64,000 nt of DNA from Bacillus_CJ salitolerans. Its GTDB lineage: Bacteria; Bacillota; Bacilli; Bacillales; SA4. The position numbers and the translations under genes are program-made. Shown one piece after another: positions 8,045 to 15,960 of this stretch (positions within the stretch are counted from its first letter, which is position 1; the number at the start of each line of letters is the position of its first letter). The notes beneath the pieces are model-generated. The model saw only the letters and a program-made list of their open reading frames with translations, did not search any database and was not told the origin of the DNA. The DNA is taken from NCBI RefSeq assembly GCF_042680805.1, contig NZ_JBHUEM010000046.1, forward strand, positions 116,922 to 180,921, given 5' to 3'.

Positions 8045-8800
8045 ATGAAATTAAACAATGATAGCCAATATATTAGAGAAGTATATTTAAAAAAGGATCA
8101 AATACCTTCATATAACAATTTTCCCTTTTCTCTTCCAATTTTTAGGACGTTAAGTGAGTTGAATTTTCATCCTAATGTCACTTATATTATTGGTGAGAAT
8201 GGAATGGGAAAATCTACTTTGCTTGAGGGTATTGCAATAGCATTAGGTTTTAACCCTGAAGGGGGTACATTGAACTTTAACTTTTCAAGCTTTGACTCAC
8301 ATTCAAATTTAGATAAGTATATTCGTTTAGTAAAAGGTGTAAATAAAGCAAAGGATAGTTTTTTCTTTAGGGCAGAAACCTTCTATAATATTGCAACTAA
8401 CATAGAGGATTTAGATAAAGAACCTTCATTTGGAGGGAAAATTATTGATTCCTTTGGGGGAAGGTCACTCCACGAGCAATCTCATGGAGAATCTTTCTTT
8501 GCCGCATTTACTGAACGGTTCCAAGGAAATGGTTTGTACATTTTGGATGAACCGGAAGCAGCGTTGTCCCCTTTAAGACAGCTATCATTATTATCAAGAA
8601 TTAATGATTTAGTTAATCAATCCTCACAATTTATTATATCTACTCATTCACCGATTCTAATGGCATATCCAAATTCAAGAATTATTGAACTAACAGAAAA
8701 TGGTATTAATGAGGTAAGACTTGAGGATACTCAGCACTACGCTATTATGAAGCAATTCTTTGATGATCGTGATCGATTATTACATCATCTTTTTCGTTAA
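8045..8800 (+). CDS. ABC/SMC-like AAA family ATPase, single-domain
   Basis: 251 residues. Walker A GENGMGKST (50-58), signature SHGES (146-150), Walker B LYILDEPE (164-171) and an H-loop His201 in STHSP are all present, so it should be an active ATPase. The insert between Walker A and the signature is only about 85 residues, without a long coiled coil, so it is neither RecF/RecN nor an OLD nuclease (no TOPRIM). Start ATG 8045 is chosen for spacing to AAGGGA. No nuclease or toxin partner is adjacent. The function is unknown; small predicted ATPases of this type are common in Bacillus. Confidence 0.78.
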   Translation: MKLNNDSQYIREVYLKKDQIPSYNNFPFSLPIFRTLSELNFHPNVTYIIGENGMGKSTLLEGIAIALGFNPEGGTLNFNFSSFDSHSNLDKYIRLVKGVNKAKDSFFFRAETFYNIATNIEDLDKEPSFGGKIIDSFGGRSLHEQSHGESFFAAFTERFQGNGLYILDEPEAALSPLRQLSLLSRINDLVNQSSQFIISTHSPILMAYPNSRIIELTENGINEVRLEDTQHYAIMKQFFDDRDRLLHHLFR

Positions 8801-8902
8801 TTTCTGATTGCTCTGGAAAAGTGTGTCTCTACTACTACATGCTATAGGTAGCTTATATACATTTTACCTGAGAACTCGATAGCACATTAGTAATCTAGCA
8901 CC

Positions 8903-8953
8903 AAAAAAAGGATAAATGTGAACTAGTTTCCCTGTTCAATCTATCCTTTTTTC
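8903..8953 (+). terminator. terminator after ATPase gene (repeat copy B)
   Basis: AAAAAAGGATA pairs with TATCCTTTTTT (8942-8952). The loop and flank (CTGTTCAATCTATCCTTTTT, then CTTATATACTACA) are shared with the hairpin at 7030-7077. Confidence 0.65.
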
Positions 8954-9092
8954 CTACAAATCCCCTTATATACTACAACAATATGTTCTTACGATCTTCA
9001 ACAATGCATAGGTTCGTTCAATCAGAAGACCACATTTCTTCTTGTGGATTTCTTACATGCTAGTAGGTATATGCTAATTTATCCCGCTCCAA

Positions 9093-9284
9093 CTGGCGCT
9101 AAGACCCCCACTTCAAAACTTTAGATGAATCGAGAAGTTTAAGTGGGGGATAAGCGCCAGTAAGAACCCGATAATATGAACACAGACTAAGATCGCCACA
9201 TCCTGTGGCAACGTCTGTGTGACCCACATCATGCGGGCCGGGGCTAACAATCAGTGGGGGATGAGGAAAACCCCCACTGATTGA
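9093..9284. ncRNA. multi-hairpin structured element of unknown identity
   Basis: The gene-free stretch 8801-9339 holds four consecutive hairpins. (1) ACTGGCGCT/AGCGCCAGT (9093-9101/9154-9162) encloses CCCCCACTT/AAGTGGGGG and AAACTT/AAGTTT. (2) ACACAGAC/GTCTGTGT (9181-9188/9214-9221) encloses GCCAC/GTGGC. (3) CCCACAT/ATGCGGG lies at 9224-9238. (4) CAATCAGTGGGGG/CCCCCACTGATTG spans 9249-9284. It interrupts the otherwise duplicated segment, as if inserted. The look is that of a mobile-element end or a guide-type (omega/HEARO-like) RNA without its protein gene, but that is inference. Confidence 0.5.
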
Positions 9285-9339
9285 AGTTTCACTTTATGTA
9301 CCATTGACTTTATATCCAGATATTCACCCACAAATAAAG

Positions 9340-10287
9340 TTATTTAGTATTATAGATATAGTTGATTGCATCCGACAAATGTTTATTAAAATTTTCAGGA
9401 TATTCATGAGTTAATCCTTCAATAATAGTATATGTATATGGTATTTCCTTCTTTTCTAGTAATGAAACGAATTTCTCAGTACCCTCAAAACAATCTTGGT
9501 CTTTATCACCACAAATGATGTATCCCTTACTATTTTTTTTCTTTAATCGGTCAAGTAAGACTTCCCATTCTTCAATTTCAGGTAACCAAGGTCCCATGAG
9601 GATGTATCCTTTACACTCAATTTCATCATTTAGAATAGCTTTTAATGCTACTCTTGCGCCTGCTGAAAAACCACCAACAATAACCTTTTCTTTTCTTACA
9701 TTATAGTTTTCACTTAAGTAAGTAAGGTGATCCTTTAATTCTTTTGTCCCTTGTTCAACATTATCCCACATATAAGCATCAGAAAATGCAATACTTGAAG
9801 ACTGTGGTAGAGCTAAAATGGTTTCCTGAGAAGGCAACTTCCAGCGAGGCTCAGTTATATCTATATTCTCTTGGTTGCCATGGAGTGCCACAATAACGGT
9901 TTCTACTTCAGAATTTTTTTCAGATTGTACAACCTTCAGTTGCGGTTTAGTTAATCTTTGGGCAGTTACCTCCCGTTCCTTACAAATTTGCATCATATCT
10001 TGAAATTCCTTATATTTATGAAGATTCTTTAGATCATCATCTTGAGAAATGTAGTCGTAACTGTACCAATATCCATTTTCGATGATAGCTTCACGTAATA
10101 TTGACAAAGCTTCTTGCTCTAATCCAGATGAACTTGCTAAACAATATCGAAAGTTAAAAATCTGGGCTTTGTTACCCTTTACTTGATCTGCGTATTTGGT
10201 TATAAATTTGTAAGCTGTTAAGCTACCTTCACTCGCATTGATTTCTAATGTTTTATTTAATAAGCTTGCATATGTTAGTCTTGTCAT
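9340..10287 (-). CDS. alpha/beta hydrolase (serine esterase-like)
   Basis: 315 residues from ATG 10287, which follows GGAGGG; an earlier in-frame ATG exists at 10329. The N-terminal half (about 1-120) is helical and TPR-like (ISQDDDLKNLHKYKEFQDMMQICKER). The C-terminal half is an alpha/beta hydrolase: HGN oxyanion region, nucleophile elbow GGFSAGA (Ser), Asp in CGDKDQDC and His in EGLTHEYP. It is cytosolic with an unknown ester or peptide substrate. The last 26 codons and the upstream region recur in deleted form at 7131-7400. The gene stands alone on the minus strand. Confidence 0.78.
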   Translation of the reverse strand: MTRLTYASLLNKTLEINASEGSLTAYKFITKYADQVKGNKAQIFNFRYCLASSSGLEQEALSILREAIIENGYWYSYDYISQDDDLKNLHKYKEFQDMMQICKEREVTAQRLTKPQLKVVQSEKNSEVETVIVALHGNQENIDITEPRWKLPSQETILALPQSSSIAFSDAYMWDNVEQGTKELKDHLTYLSENYNVRKEKVIVGGFSAGARVALKAILNDEIECKGYILMGPWLPEIEEWEVLLDRLKKKNSKGYIICGDKDQDCFEGTEKFVSLLEKKEIPYTYTIIEGLTHEYPENFNKHLSDAINYIYNTK

Positions 10288-10348
10288 ATTCCCTCCAAAA
10301 GAATGAGCTAAAATAAATGTCATGATCAATATCCTAATCTATATCTAC

Positions 10349-10530
10349 TTAGGTAAGAGTATAAAAATTTAATTTTTACTTATATCAATGTTTAAACCAT
10401 CCTACTTTAATTCTTTAAAAAATCTAAGTAAAAATTAGTATTATATGGGTATTTTACCAAATAGTTGTTAAAACATATAGTAAGAAAAGGAAAATAACTT
10501 TATTTACTTCATTAATGGAGAACTAATCTA
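10349..10530. repeat. copy B of duplicated upstream segment
   Basis: The stretch 10288-10726 has no gene. 10349-10530 aligns with 7216-7400 (GTATAAAAATTTAATTTTTACTTATATCAATGTTTAA against the diverged equivalent; then TATGGG.ATTTTA.CAAAT and TTTATTTACTTCA). It is the upstream flank of the hydrolase. The remainder (10530-10726) shows nothing I recognise. Confidence 0.65.
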
Positions 10531-10726
10531 TGAGGGAATAATGGCTTTTTCTAATTGGAAATAAGTAGCGGTTTAGAATGTTTGATTAAGTCCATTATGA
10601 ATGGTCACATAACACAGATATTGAGCACATTTTCATTACCTTTATAATGTGTAATATGATAATAACGCATGTAATCTTAGAGATTTTTACTTATTTTTTC
10701 TTGAGAATTTTAATAAAGCAACATTG

Positions 10727-10942
10727 TTACTTTTTATAATCATCCTCTTCTATGTCTGTTGTTAAAAATTCATACACTACATCTTGAACAATATCATGTA
10801 AATCTTGATCATCTGTATAAGTCTTTATAACCTTTTTATATAATGTGTCATAATCTTGCTGTGTTAAAGGTACTGTTTCTAACGTATGTTGATACTGGTA
10901 GAAACAGTTTCGGATCATTTTCTCAATAAGCTGTTTGTTCAT
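10727..10942 (-). CDS. yqzH: YqzH-like small protein
   Basis: 71 residues, acidic and helical (LIEKMIRNCFYQYQHTLETV, QDYDTLYKKVIKTY, DLHDIVQDVVYEFL). It resembles B. subtilis YqzH, which also lies next to the yqjW polymerase gene; the function is unknown. GGGGGC upstream of ATG 10942 is the likely SD. It is divergent from the small membrane protein gene. Confidence 0.7.
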   Translation of the reverse strand: MNKQLIEKMIRNCFYQYQHTLETVPLTQQDYDTLYKKVIKTYTDDQDLHDIVQDVVYEFLTTDIEEDDYKK

Positions 10943-11058
10943 GCTTGCCCCCGTAGTTTCGATTTAAAGTAATGATACTAGACCTATATTCTCCAGACAA
11001 CATTTTTTGCAGGAGATTATGTTTACATATCGAAGCTAGTACTGGGGGGATAATAATT

Positions 11059-11238
11059 ATGAAAGAACGCGAATGGAGAACGGTGTATTTACTTTCTGTT
11101 TTAACACTAGGCACAATCACATTTTTTCTTTTAACGGTGTATGACTTAACAGATGAACTAGTTCGTGATTTTTGTCTAAGTTTTATTGTCATTCACTTAA
11201 TTGTAAAAACGACTTTATTAAAACCGAAGGATTCTTGA
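11059..11238 (+). CDS. small two-helix membrane protein
   Basis: 59 residues. ATG 11059 follows GGGGGGA. Two hydrophobic stretches (about 8-25 TVYLLSVLTLGTITFFLL and 37-50 FCLSFIVIHLIVKT) suggest a membrane hairpin. I do not recognise the family. A long inverted repeat begins at its stop codon. Confidence 0.6.
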   Translation: MKEREWRTVYLLSVLTLGTITFFLLTVYDLTDELVRDFCLSFIVIHLIVKTTLLKPKDS

Positions 11239-11277
11239 AGTCACTTCCACTCCTAGAAGTGACTTCAGGAATCCTTC
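11229..11277 (+). terminator. long hairpin terminator
   Basis: AAGGATTCTTGAAGTCACTTC pairs with GAAGTGACTTCAGGAATCCTT over an eight-base loop, with only one bulge. The T tail is weak (CATTTTCC). Confidence 0.65.
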
Positions 11278-11286
11278 ATTTTCCAT

Positions 11287-11315
11287 TTGAAAACGAACGT
11301 ATATTCGCTTATTAT
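11287..11315 (+). promoter_or_regulatory. promoter of yqjW
   Basis: TTGAAA (11287-11292), 17-base spacer, TATTAT (11310-11315). The first LexA box lies inside the spacer. Confidence 0.5.
11294..11307 (+). promoter_or_regulatory. LexA (DinR) box 1
   Basis: CGAACGTATATTCG differs by one base from the Bacillus SOS consensus CGAAC-N4-GTTCG. It lies in the yqjW promoter. Confidence 0.75.
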
Positions 11316-11333
11316 AGTGAATAGAATAAAATA

Positions 11334-11347
11334 AGAACATACATTCT
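11334..11347 (+). promoter_or_regulatory. LexA (DinR) box 2
   Basis: AGAACATACATTCT keeps the GAAC-N4-RTTC core and lies 18 bp before the yqjW start codon, a second operator downstream of the likely transcription start. Confidence 0.6.
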
Positions 11348-11364
11348 TATTGAGGTGTTTGAAA

Positions 11365-12627
11365 ATGAAAGTGGACTACAGTCAATTTCCACACGAGAGA
11401 ATCTTGTGTGTGGATATGAAAAGCTTTTATGCGAGCTGCTCAGCGGTGATGTTAGGACTTGACCCAATGACATGTTATTTAGCAGTAGTAGGAGATACAG
11501 ACAGGCAAGGAAGCATTGTCTTAGCTGCTTCCCCAAAAATGAAGGAAGAGTTTGGAATCAAAACAGGCTCCAGGCTTTTTGAGGTACCAAAGGATCCACG
11601 CATTCAGCTAGTCAATCCTAAAATGGGCACATACGTCCGAATATCAACTGAGATTACACGGCTATTTCATCGATATGTACCGAAGGAAGCGGTTCATACT
11701 TACAGCGTGGATGAAAGTTTTTTGAAGGTGGATGGTGTTGAGAGGATTTGGGGGGATGCCACGACCATCGCCCATAAAATTCGAAATAGTCTCCAAGCAG
11801 AGTATGGTCTTCCTTGTGCAATTGGAATAGGTCCTAATATGCTTTTATCTAAGCTTTGTTTAGATTTAGAGGCAAAGAAAAAGGGAGTAGCAGAATGGAC
11901 ATTTGAAGATGTAGAGAACAAACTTTGGCCCCTCTCCCCACTTAGCAAAATGTGGGGAATCGGCACTCGAACGGAGCGTAATTTAAATCGTATGGGCATT
12001 TTTTCAGTTGGCCAGCTGGCGAATTATCCGTTAGAGCTGTTAGAAAAGAAATTTGGTGTAATGGGAAACCAGCTCTATTATCATGCACATGGTGTGGACC
12101 TCTCCCAAATCGGCGCGCCTATTATGCAAGGTCAAATTAGTTTTGGTAAGAGTCAAATTTTAATGAGAGATTATCCAGACCCAAATGAAGTAAAGCATGT
12201 CATTTTAGAAATTTGTGAAGAAGTTGGAAGAAGGGCTAGGCAGCATAAAAAAGCGGGTAGAACCGTTAGTCTTGGTATCGGCTACAGTAAAGATGAATTT
12301 GGTGGGGGCTTTCATCGGTCAAGAACTGTTGATTCACCTACAAACATCACACTCGATTTGTACAAAGTGTGTCTTGAGCTGTTTGAGGAAAATTACCGCG
12401 GGAAAACCGTTCGGAAAATAGCGATTGCTTTATCAAACATTGTAGATGATGACCAGATGCAGCTCAATTTATTTGATAGGAATAAACCAAAAAGACGTGC
12501 ACTTGGATACACGATGGATGCCATTCGTTCTAAGTACGGATCCAGTTCAATCCTGCGTGCGGTTTCCTATACAAATGCAGGAACGGCAAGACATCGAAAT
12601 AAGCTAATCGGTGGACACAAAACGTAA
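11365..12627 (+). CDS. yqjW: Y-family DNA polymerase (PolY2/UmuC-like)
   Basis: 420 residues. Error-prone translesion polymerase. Catalytic acidic residues are visible in CVDMKSFYAS (Asp near residue 13) and YSVDESF (Asp-Glu near 110). The IGIGPNMLLSKL finger/palm and WGIGTRTERNLNRMG helix-hairpin-helix thumb follow, then the little-finger domain. QLNLF near the C-terminus is a sliding-clamp binding motif. ATG 11365 follows GAGGTG. The YolD-like partner starts 18 bp downstream, as in B. subtilis yqjW-yqjX. Two LexA boxes indicate SOS induction. Confidence 0.93.
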   Translation: MKVDYSQFPHERILCVDMKSFYASCSAVMLGLDPMTCYLAVVGDTDRQGSIVLAASPKMKEEFGIKTGSRLFEVPKDPRIQLVNPKMGTYVRISTEITRLFHRYVPKEAVHTYSVDESFLKVDGVERIWGDATTIAHKIRNSLQAEYGLPCAIGIGPNMLLSKLCLDLEAKKKGVAEWTFEDVENKLWPLSPLSKMWGIGTRTERNLNRMGIFSVGQLANYPLELLEKKFGVMGNQLYYHAHGVDLSQIGAPIMQGQISFGKSQILMRDYPDPNEVKHVILEICEEVGRRARQHKKAGRTVSLGIGYSKDEFGGGFHRSRTVDSPTNITLDLYKVCLELFEENYRGKTVRKIAIALSNIVDDDQMQLNLFDRNKPKRRALGYTMDAIRSKYGSSSILRAVSYTNAGTARHRNKLIGGHKT

Positions 12628-12645
12628 AACGGGAGGAGGAGTCGA

Positions 12646-12972
12646 ATGATTCGAGATCGTGGAAACATTAAATGGACCTCAATGATGCTTCCAGAGCATG
12701 TAAAACTATTAAGAGATTGGGCGAAAGAAGATGAATATGAAACAAAGCCTGAACTTGATGAGCAACAGCTAGAACAAATGAATGCTGTTATTTGTGAATC
12801 AATGGCATATGGTACGGAACTAGCTATTACTTATTTTGAACATACGAGACACTGTACGGTGCGAGGTGTAGTGCACTACGTAGATGAAGTTCGGCAAAAA
12901 TTGCGAGTCGTAGATCAAAGTGGTCGGATTTATTATATTTCTCTGACAGCCGTTACGGAAGTTTCGGGATAG
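12646..12972 (+). CDS. yqjX: YolD-like protein (polymerase partner)
   Basis: 108 residues. RDRGNIKWTSMMLPEHVKLLRDW is the conserved YolD N-terminus, and the C-terminal part is an OB-like fold (TVRGVVHYVDEVRQKLRVVD). YolD-family proteins accompany UmuC/UvrX-type polymerases and are thought to be functional analogues of UmuD. It has a strong SD (GGGAGGAGG) and shares the SOS promoter of yqjW. Confidence 0.88.
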   Translation: MIRDRGNIKWTSMMLPEHVKLLRDWAKEDEYETKPELDEQQLEQMNAVICESMAYGTELAITYFEHTRHCTVRGVVHYVDEVRQKLRVVDQSGRIYYISLTAVTEVSG

Positions 12973-13047
12973 TTTTTCCAGGCTCGCTAAGTTCTCGAAA
13001 CGAGAAAAAGAGTTTCGCTATAATTTATTTTTTTTAAAAATAAGAAG

Positions 13048-13076
13048 TTAGGGTAGAGAGCATCTCACCCTAACCA
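13048..13076. terminator. bidirectional terminator
   Basis: GTTAGGGT pairs with ACCCTAAC between two convergent genes. T-rich sequence lies on both sides, longest for the minus-strand gene. Confidence 0.7.
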
Positions 13077-13079
13077 TTC

Positions 13080-13322
13080 CTATTTTTTCTCCTCAAAAAG
13101 TCCAATTGATAAAATAGCTTCAATTGCTTCAGGATTTTCCTCTGATTCAATTTCTACCTCTTGCCCAGGCTGCAGGGACAAAGCCAAAATTCCAAGTAAA
13201 CTTTTAGCATCGACTACCCAATGCTCTTTCTTCAAAAGGACGGTTCCAGGAAAAGTGTTTGTTGTTGCTACAAGCTGACTTGCTGCTTCAGCAAAAACCG
13301 GCTTTAGTACAGTAACATTCAT
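13080..13322 (-). CDS. HPr/Crh-like protein lacking the phospho-histidine
   Basis: 80 residues, HPr fold. VDAKSLLGILALSLQPGQEV aligns with the Crh/HPr segment VNAKSIMGLMSLAVSTGTEV, so the HPr-kinase serine (Ser46) is kept as Ser41. The His15 region is FAEAASQL: the position of His15 (Gln15 in Crh) is Phe10, and Arg17 becomes Glu. It therefore cannot pass phosphate in the PTS but could be serine-phosphorylated, as Crh is. A regulatory role is inferred. It is convergent with yqjX, with SD AGAGAGGAG upstream. Confidence 0.75.
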   Translation of the reverse strand: MNVTVLKPVFAEAASQLVATTNTFPGTVLLKKEHWVVDAKSLLGILALSLQPGQEVEIESEENPEAIEAILSIGLFEEKK

Positions 13323-13610
13323 TTGGATAACTCCTCTCTAACATTCAAATGTATATAGTTAAGTATAGAAGGAGTACGATCCAATAAACAAGCGGAAATG
13401 GGAAAAATTCATCAAAAAAGTTGCTTGGAAAAAGAACATAGTAAAGTCGAAAAACTAGTAATAAAAAATATAAAAACCAAAGGTCAAATGAAAAAAGAAG
13501 TGTGTAAAGTAGCGATAAAATGGGTATAAAGAAGGAAAACAATCCATTTAATAGATGAGATTTGAAATTCTCTATCAAAATATACTATGATGAGAATAGG
13601 AGGTGGATAA

Positions 13611-13742
13611 ATGAGGAAAAGGGTAGCCAAAATGTTAATAGGCTTTGTTGCAATAGCCATCTTTATTGGGTTAGCTGAAACTAGTACAGATTCAGCAAAG
13701 AAGCAGGAAGAAGTAGTCATAACAACTGAACATAATTTATAA
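13611..13742 (+). CDS. small membrane-anchored or secreted peptide (43 aa)
   Basis: Begins ATG 13611 after AGGAGG at a good spacing. MRKRVAKMLIGFVAIAIFIG is a basic start plus one hydrophobic helix, followed by a short polar tail (STDSAKKQEEVVITTEHNL). It is followed directly by a terminator, so it looks like a real one-gene unit. I do not recognise it. Confidence 0.55.
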   Translation: MRKRVAKMLIGFVAIAIFIGLAETSTDSAKKQEEVVITTEHNL

Positions 13743-13754
13743 TTGATTATATAA

Positions 13755-13780
13755 TCCATGGGTAACCCCATGGTTTTTTA
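13755..13780 (+). terminator. intrinsic terminator
   Basis: CCATGGG-TAA-CCCCATGG followed by TTTTTTAT. Confidence 0.8.
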
Positions 13781-13836
13781 TATGTATAATGTAGACAAAA
13801 ACAAAAACCGACTGGAAGAATAAGGAGATGGGGAAT

Positions 13837-14664
13837 GTGTCACATGCAATTGGTATTTCAGGAAGTGTGATTATGTCAGACCCAAGCAAATATACAGAGT
13901 TATTTTTAGATTACATAGAGCACATTGAAATAGGGGAATTTCAAGATGAAGAAGCATTCCAAAGCTTCTTAGAAGCAAAAGAATCTAGGAAGATGACGTT
14001 CGGATTGCACTCTCCATTATATCGAAATCAAAGTAAATATGATTTATTAGAAAAGGTGCATTATGATCCCGAAAGGGCCTGGAAGCAATTTGAGGAAGAA
14101 GTGAAAAGAATGGCTGAATTAAATGCAGCGTATATACTTGTGCACTTCCCCTATTTTAAAGAACAAGGGGAGGGGAGCTACTTCAAACAAATAAAAGCTG
14201 GCCTAGAAAAGCTAGCAACCCTTCAAGAAAAGTATAACCTTCCAATTATTTGTGAACCAAAGCTAGGCTTTAATCGATCATCGGTTGGAATAGAAGCACT
14301 GCACCAATTTCCGTTCGAGGAATGGAGAAAATATAATGTGAAGTTATGTATTGATATTGGTGACTACTTGATGGCAGTTGGAGATCGAGCCTTGCATTAT
14401 ATATCAAAATGGAGGGAATTCATTAAAGTCGTTCATTTGCATAATGTTGAGTTTCATGCATATAAATATATTTGGGCTCCAGTTCATCCATCACATGAAG
14501 AGGACGACACTCATTTTAAAGTAAGAGAAATAATAACCACATTAATAGCGAGTAAGGGTATATTTTTCGTATTTGAACACACTCCTCATTCGAAGCCAAC
14601 TAAAAGATTTGTAGAAGAGGGGATAGAATGGGTTAGAAATCTGATAAAACAAGAATCTTCTTAA
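13837..14664 (+). CDS. TIM-barrel sugar phosphate isomerase/epimerase-like protein
   Basis: 275 residues. GTG 13837 is nine bases from AAGGAG; the in-frame ATG 13828 directly abuts the SD and is unlikely. The xylose isomerase-like (AP endonuclease 2) barrel is indicated by IEIGEF, FGLHSPLY, AAYILVHFPYF, LPIICEPKLG, KLCIDIGDYLMA and VVHLHNVEFH, with His, Glu and Asp metal-ligand candidates. The substrate is unknown. It is a single gene between terminator and promoter sequence. Confidence 0.75.
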   Translation: MSHAIGISGSVIMSDPSKYTELFLDYIEHIEIGEFQDEEAFQSFLEAKESRKMTFGLHSPLYRNQSKYDLLEKVHYDPERAWKQFEEEVKRMAELNAAYILVHFPYFKEQGEGSYFKQIKAGLEKLATLQEKYNLPIICEPKLGFNRSSVGIEALHQFPFEEWRKYNVKLCIDIGDYLMAVGDRALHYISKWREFIKVVHLHNVEFHAYKYIWAPVHPSHEEDDTHFKVREIITTLIASKGIFFVFEHTPHSKPTKRFVEEGIEWVRNLIKQESS

Positions 14665-14749
14665 TAGATTCCTTTCGTCTTGCCTCTATGTAGAAACTTT
14701 TTCGACAATCTAACGTACATATAAGTAAGCTGCAAACAGGAGGGGTGTA

Positions 14750-15331
14750 ATGGCTCATATTATAACAGGTCTTATTTTATTGCTAACAGGTTTGCTATTT
14801 ATTTTTATAGATCGATATTTCCCATATGTGGAGCTCATGTCAGGTTTTACAGAGAAGGGGTTTAAACGAATTATTGGATCATTAATAACAATAGGTGTAC
14901 TTTTGGTTAGCTTTGGAGTTTATACCTATGTAACGTATCAGCCTCCATTTATTGAAGTAAGAGCAGCTGGAGAAAAGTACTTAATTGATGGAGAAATTGG
15001 AACAGTAGGATATATACTAAACGAGATGGACATTTATAGAGAACATAAAGAGACTAGTATACACCTTGTTTTTTGGGACAGTATTGATGTAGAGAAGGTT
15101 ACTATTTCTCTTACAAGCCCGAGCGGTACGGTTATAGAGTCAAACGGGAAGTTCCACTTGGTTCAAAATGAAATGTCAAAAGCAGTTAAGGAACAAATAC
15201 AATTTGCAAGCGTTTATGAGTGGTCCCCTGTTACATTTAGTCAGAGCGGTAAGTGGAAGGTAACTGTAACAGGAGATGGGAAACACATGGCAAGCTGGAC
15301 AATAAGTGTATTTCAAGAAATCAGTAGCTAG
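14750..15331 (+). CDS. membrane protein with extracytoplasmic C-terminal domain
   Basis: 193 residues. Two membrane helices (about 3-22 and 42-63) are followed by a C-terminal domain of about 120 residues that looks beta-sandwich-like (VEKVTISLTSPSGTVIES, SQSGKWKVTVTGDGKHMASW), similar to pre-peptidase or Ig-type exported domains. AGGAGGGG precedes ATG. I do not recognise the family. A terminator overlaps the stop. Confidence 0.65.
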   Translation: MAHIITGLILLLTGLLFIFIDRYFPYVELMSGFTEKGFKRIIGSLITIGVLLVSFGVYTYVTYQPPFIEVRAAGEKYLIDGEIGTVGYILNEMDIYREHKETSIHLVFWDSIDVEKVTISLTSPSGTVIESNGKFHLVQNEMSKAVKEQIQFASVYEWSPVTFSQSGKWKVTVTGDGKHMASWTISVFQEISS

Positions 15332-15353
15332 GTAAACAGCTACTGATTTTTTT
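15320..15353 (+). terminator. intrinsic terminator
   Basis: TCAGTAGCT pairs with AGCTACTGA (15338-15346) and is followed by seven Ts. Confidence 0.85.
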
Positions 15354-15394
15354 AAAAAGATAAGAAATTATAAGTGTTGGATTGTATCTTATTA

Positions 15395-15745
15395 CGGGTG
15401 TGCTTAGTAATCAGCGCTCCAGCGCCCAACCAAGGTGAAATGGCGACGATCTTTGCCATTTCAACCTAATCGAGGTCAGATACAGTTCAACTAACCATCA
15501 GTGAATTTTTCTGATGATTAGTTGAACCAATCGGACTCCAACTCGGTTTTGTTTTTTAACCGCCAGTTGGAGTGGGGTAACCCTAAATGAGTAAAAGGGG
15601 AAAGCGCCCTTTTTCAATGCTCTGCCTGAGGCTAAACGAAACGCCCTGAGCCTTCTGTTCGACTACAGAATGTAGTCAGCAAGGGAATGGACTCGGACGC
15701 TTCGGTTTTAGCCTGGGCATCCTAACTATCAAGCACTCTAAACCT
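15395..15745. other. complex inverted-repeat element, non-coding
   Basis: The stretch 15354-15753 has no gene but several stems. GGTGAAATGGC/GCCATTTCAACC is at 15434-15466. GTTCAACTAA...CAG/CTG...TTAGTTGAAC is at 15485-15527. ACTCCAACT/AGTTGGAGT is at 15535-15573. A long-range stem pairs TGCCTGAGGCTAAACGAA (15623-15640) with TTCGGTTTTAGCCTGGGCA (15701-15719) and encloses GACTACAGAATGTAGTC. It shares GGGRAAARGCGCCCTTTT...TGCTCTGCCT with 54119-54165. It looks like a branched RNA or a degenerate non-autonomous element. Confidence 0.45.
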
Positions 15746-15753
15746 TTCGCTTA

Positions 15754-15960
15754 TCAGTCACCCTTCTCAGCGCGGACACAGGAAACAAATTGTCCTTTAT
15801 GTGTTCCATCACAATAAGGAAGCTTTGATGATTTTGTACAGCGGCATAACGAAAAAGCTGGTTTTGCCTCAAACACATTCCCTTCGGCATCAATAAGCTC
15901 TACATCCCCAGTAACACGGTAAGGACCATTATCCATAATTTTGATTTGAACCTTTGACAT
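15754..15960 (-). CDS. CDGSH iron-sulfur domain protein
   Basis: 68 residues. The 2Fe-2S site CRCTKSSKLPYCDGTH gives Cys39, Cys41, Cys50 and His54, the complete 3Cys-1His MitoNEET-type set. The N-terminal strands (VQIKIMDNGPYRVTGDVELID) are typical of short bacterial CDGSH proteins. A redox or cluster-transfer role is expected, with unknown partner. SD GGAGGAGAT precedes the ATG. Confidence 0.9.
   Translation of the reverse strand: MSKVQIKIMDNGPYRVTGDVELIDAEGNVFEAKPAFSLCRCTKSSKLPYCDGTHKGQFVSCVRAEKGD

Noticed and set aside
8045..8800. Lone ABC-type ATPase as a phage defence gene
   Set aside because: No nuclease, TOPRIM, toxin or reverse transcriptase partner is adjacent; neighbours are a GNAT and a hydrolase, so there is no support beyond the ATPase motifs.
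9093..9284. Group II intron fragment
   Set aside because: No domain V-like GAGC...GAAA...GUNC hairpin and no reverse transcriptase remnant; the stems do not fit the intron layout.
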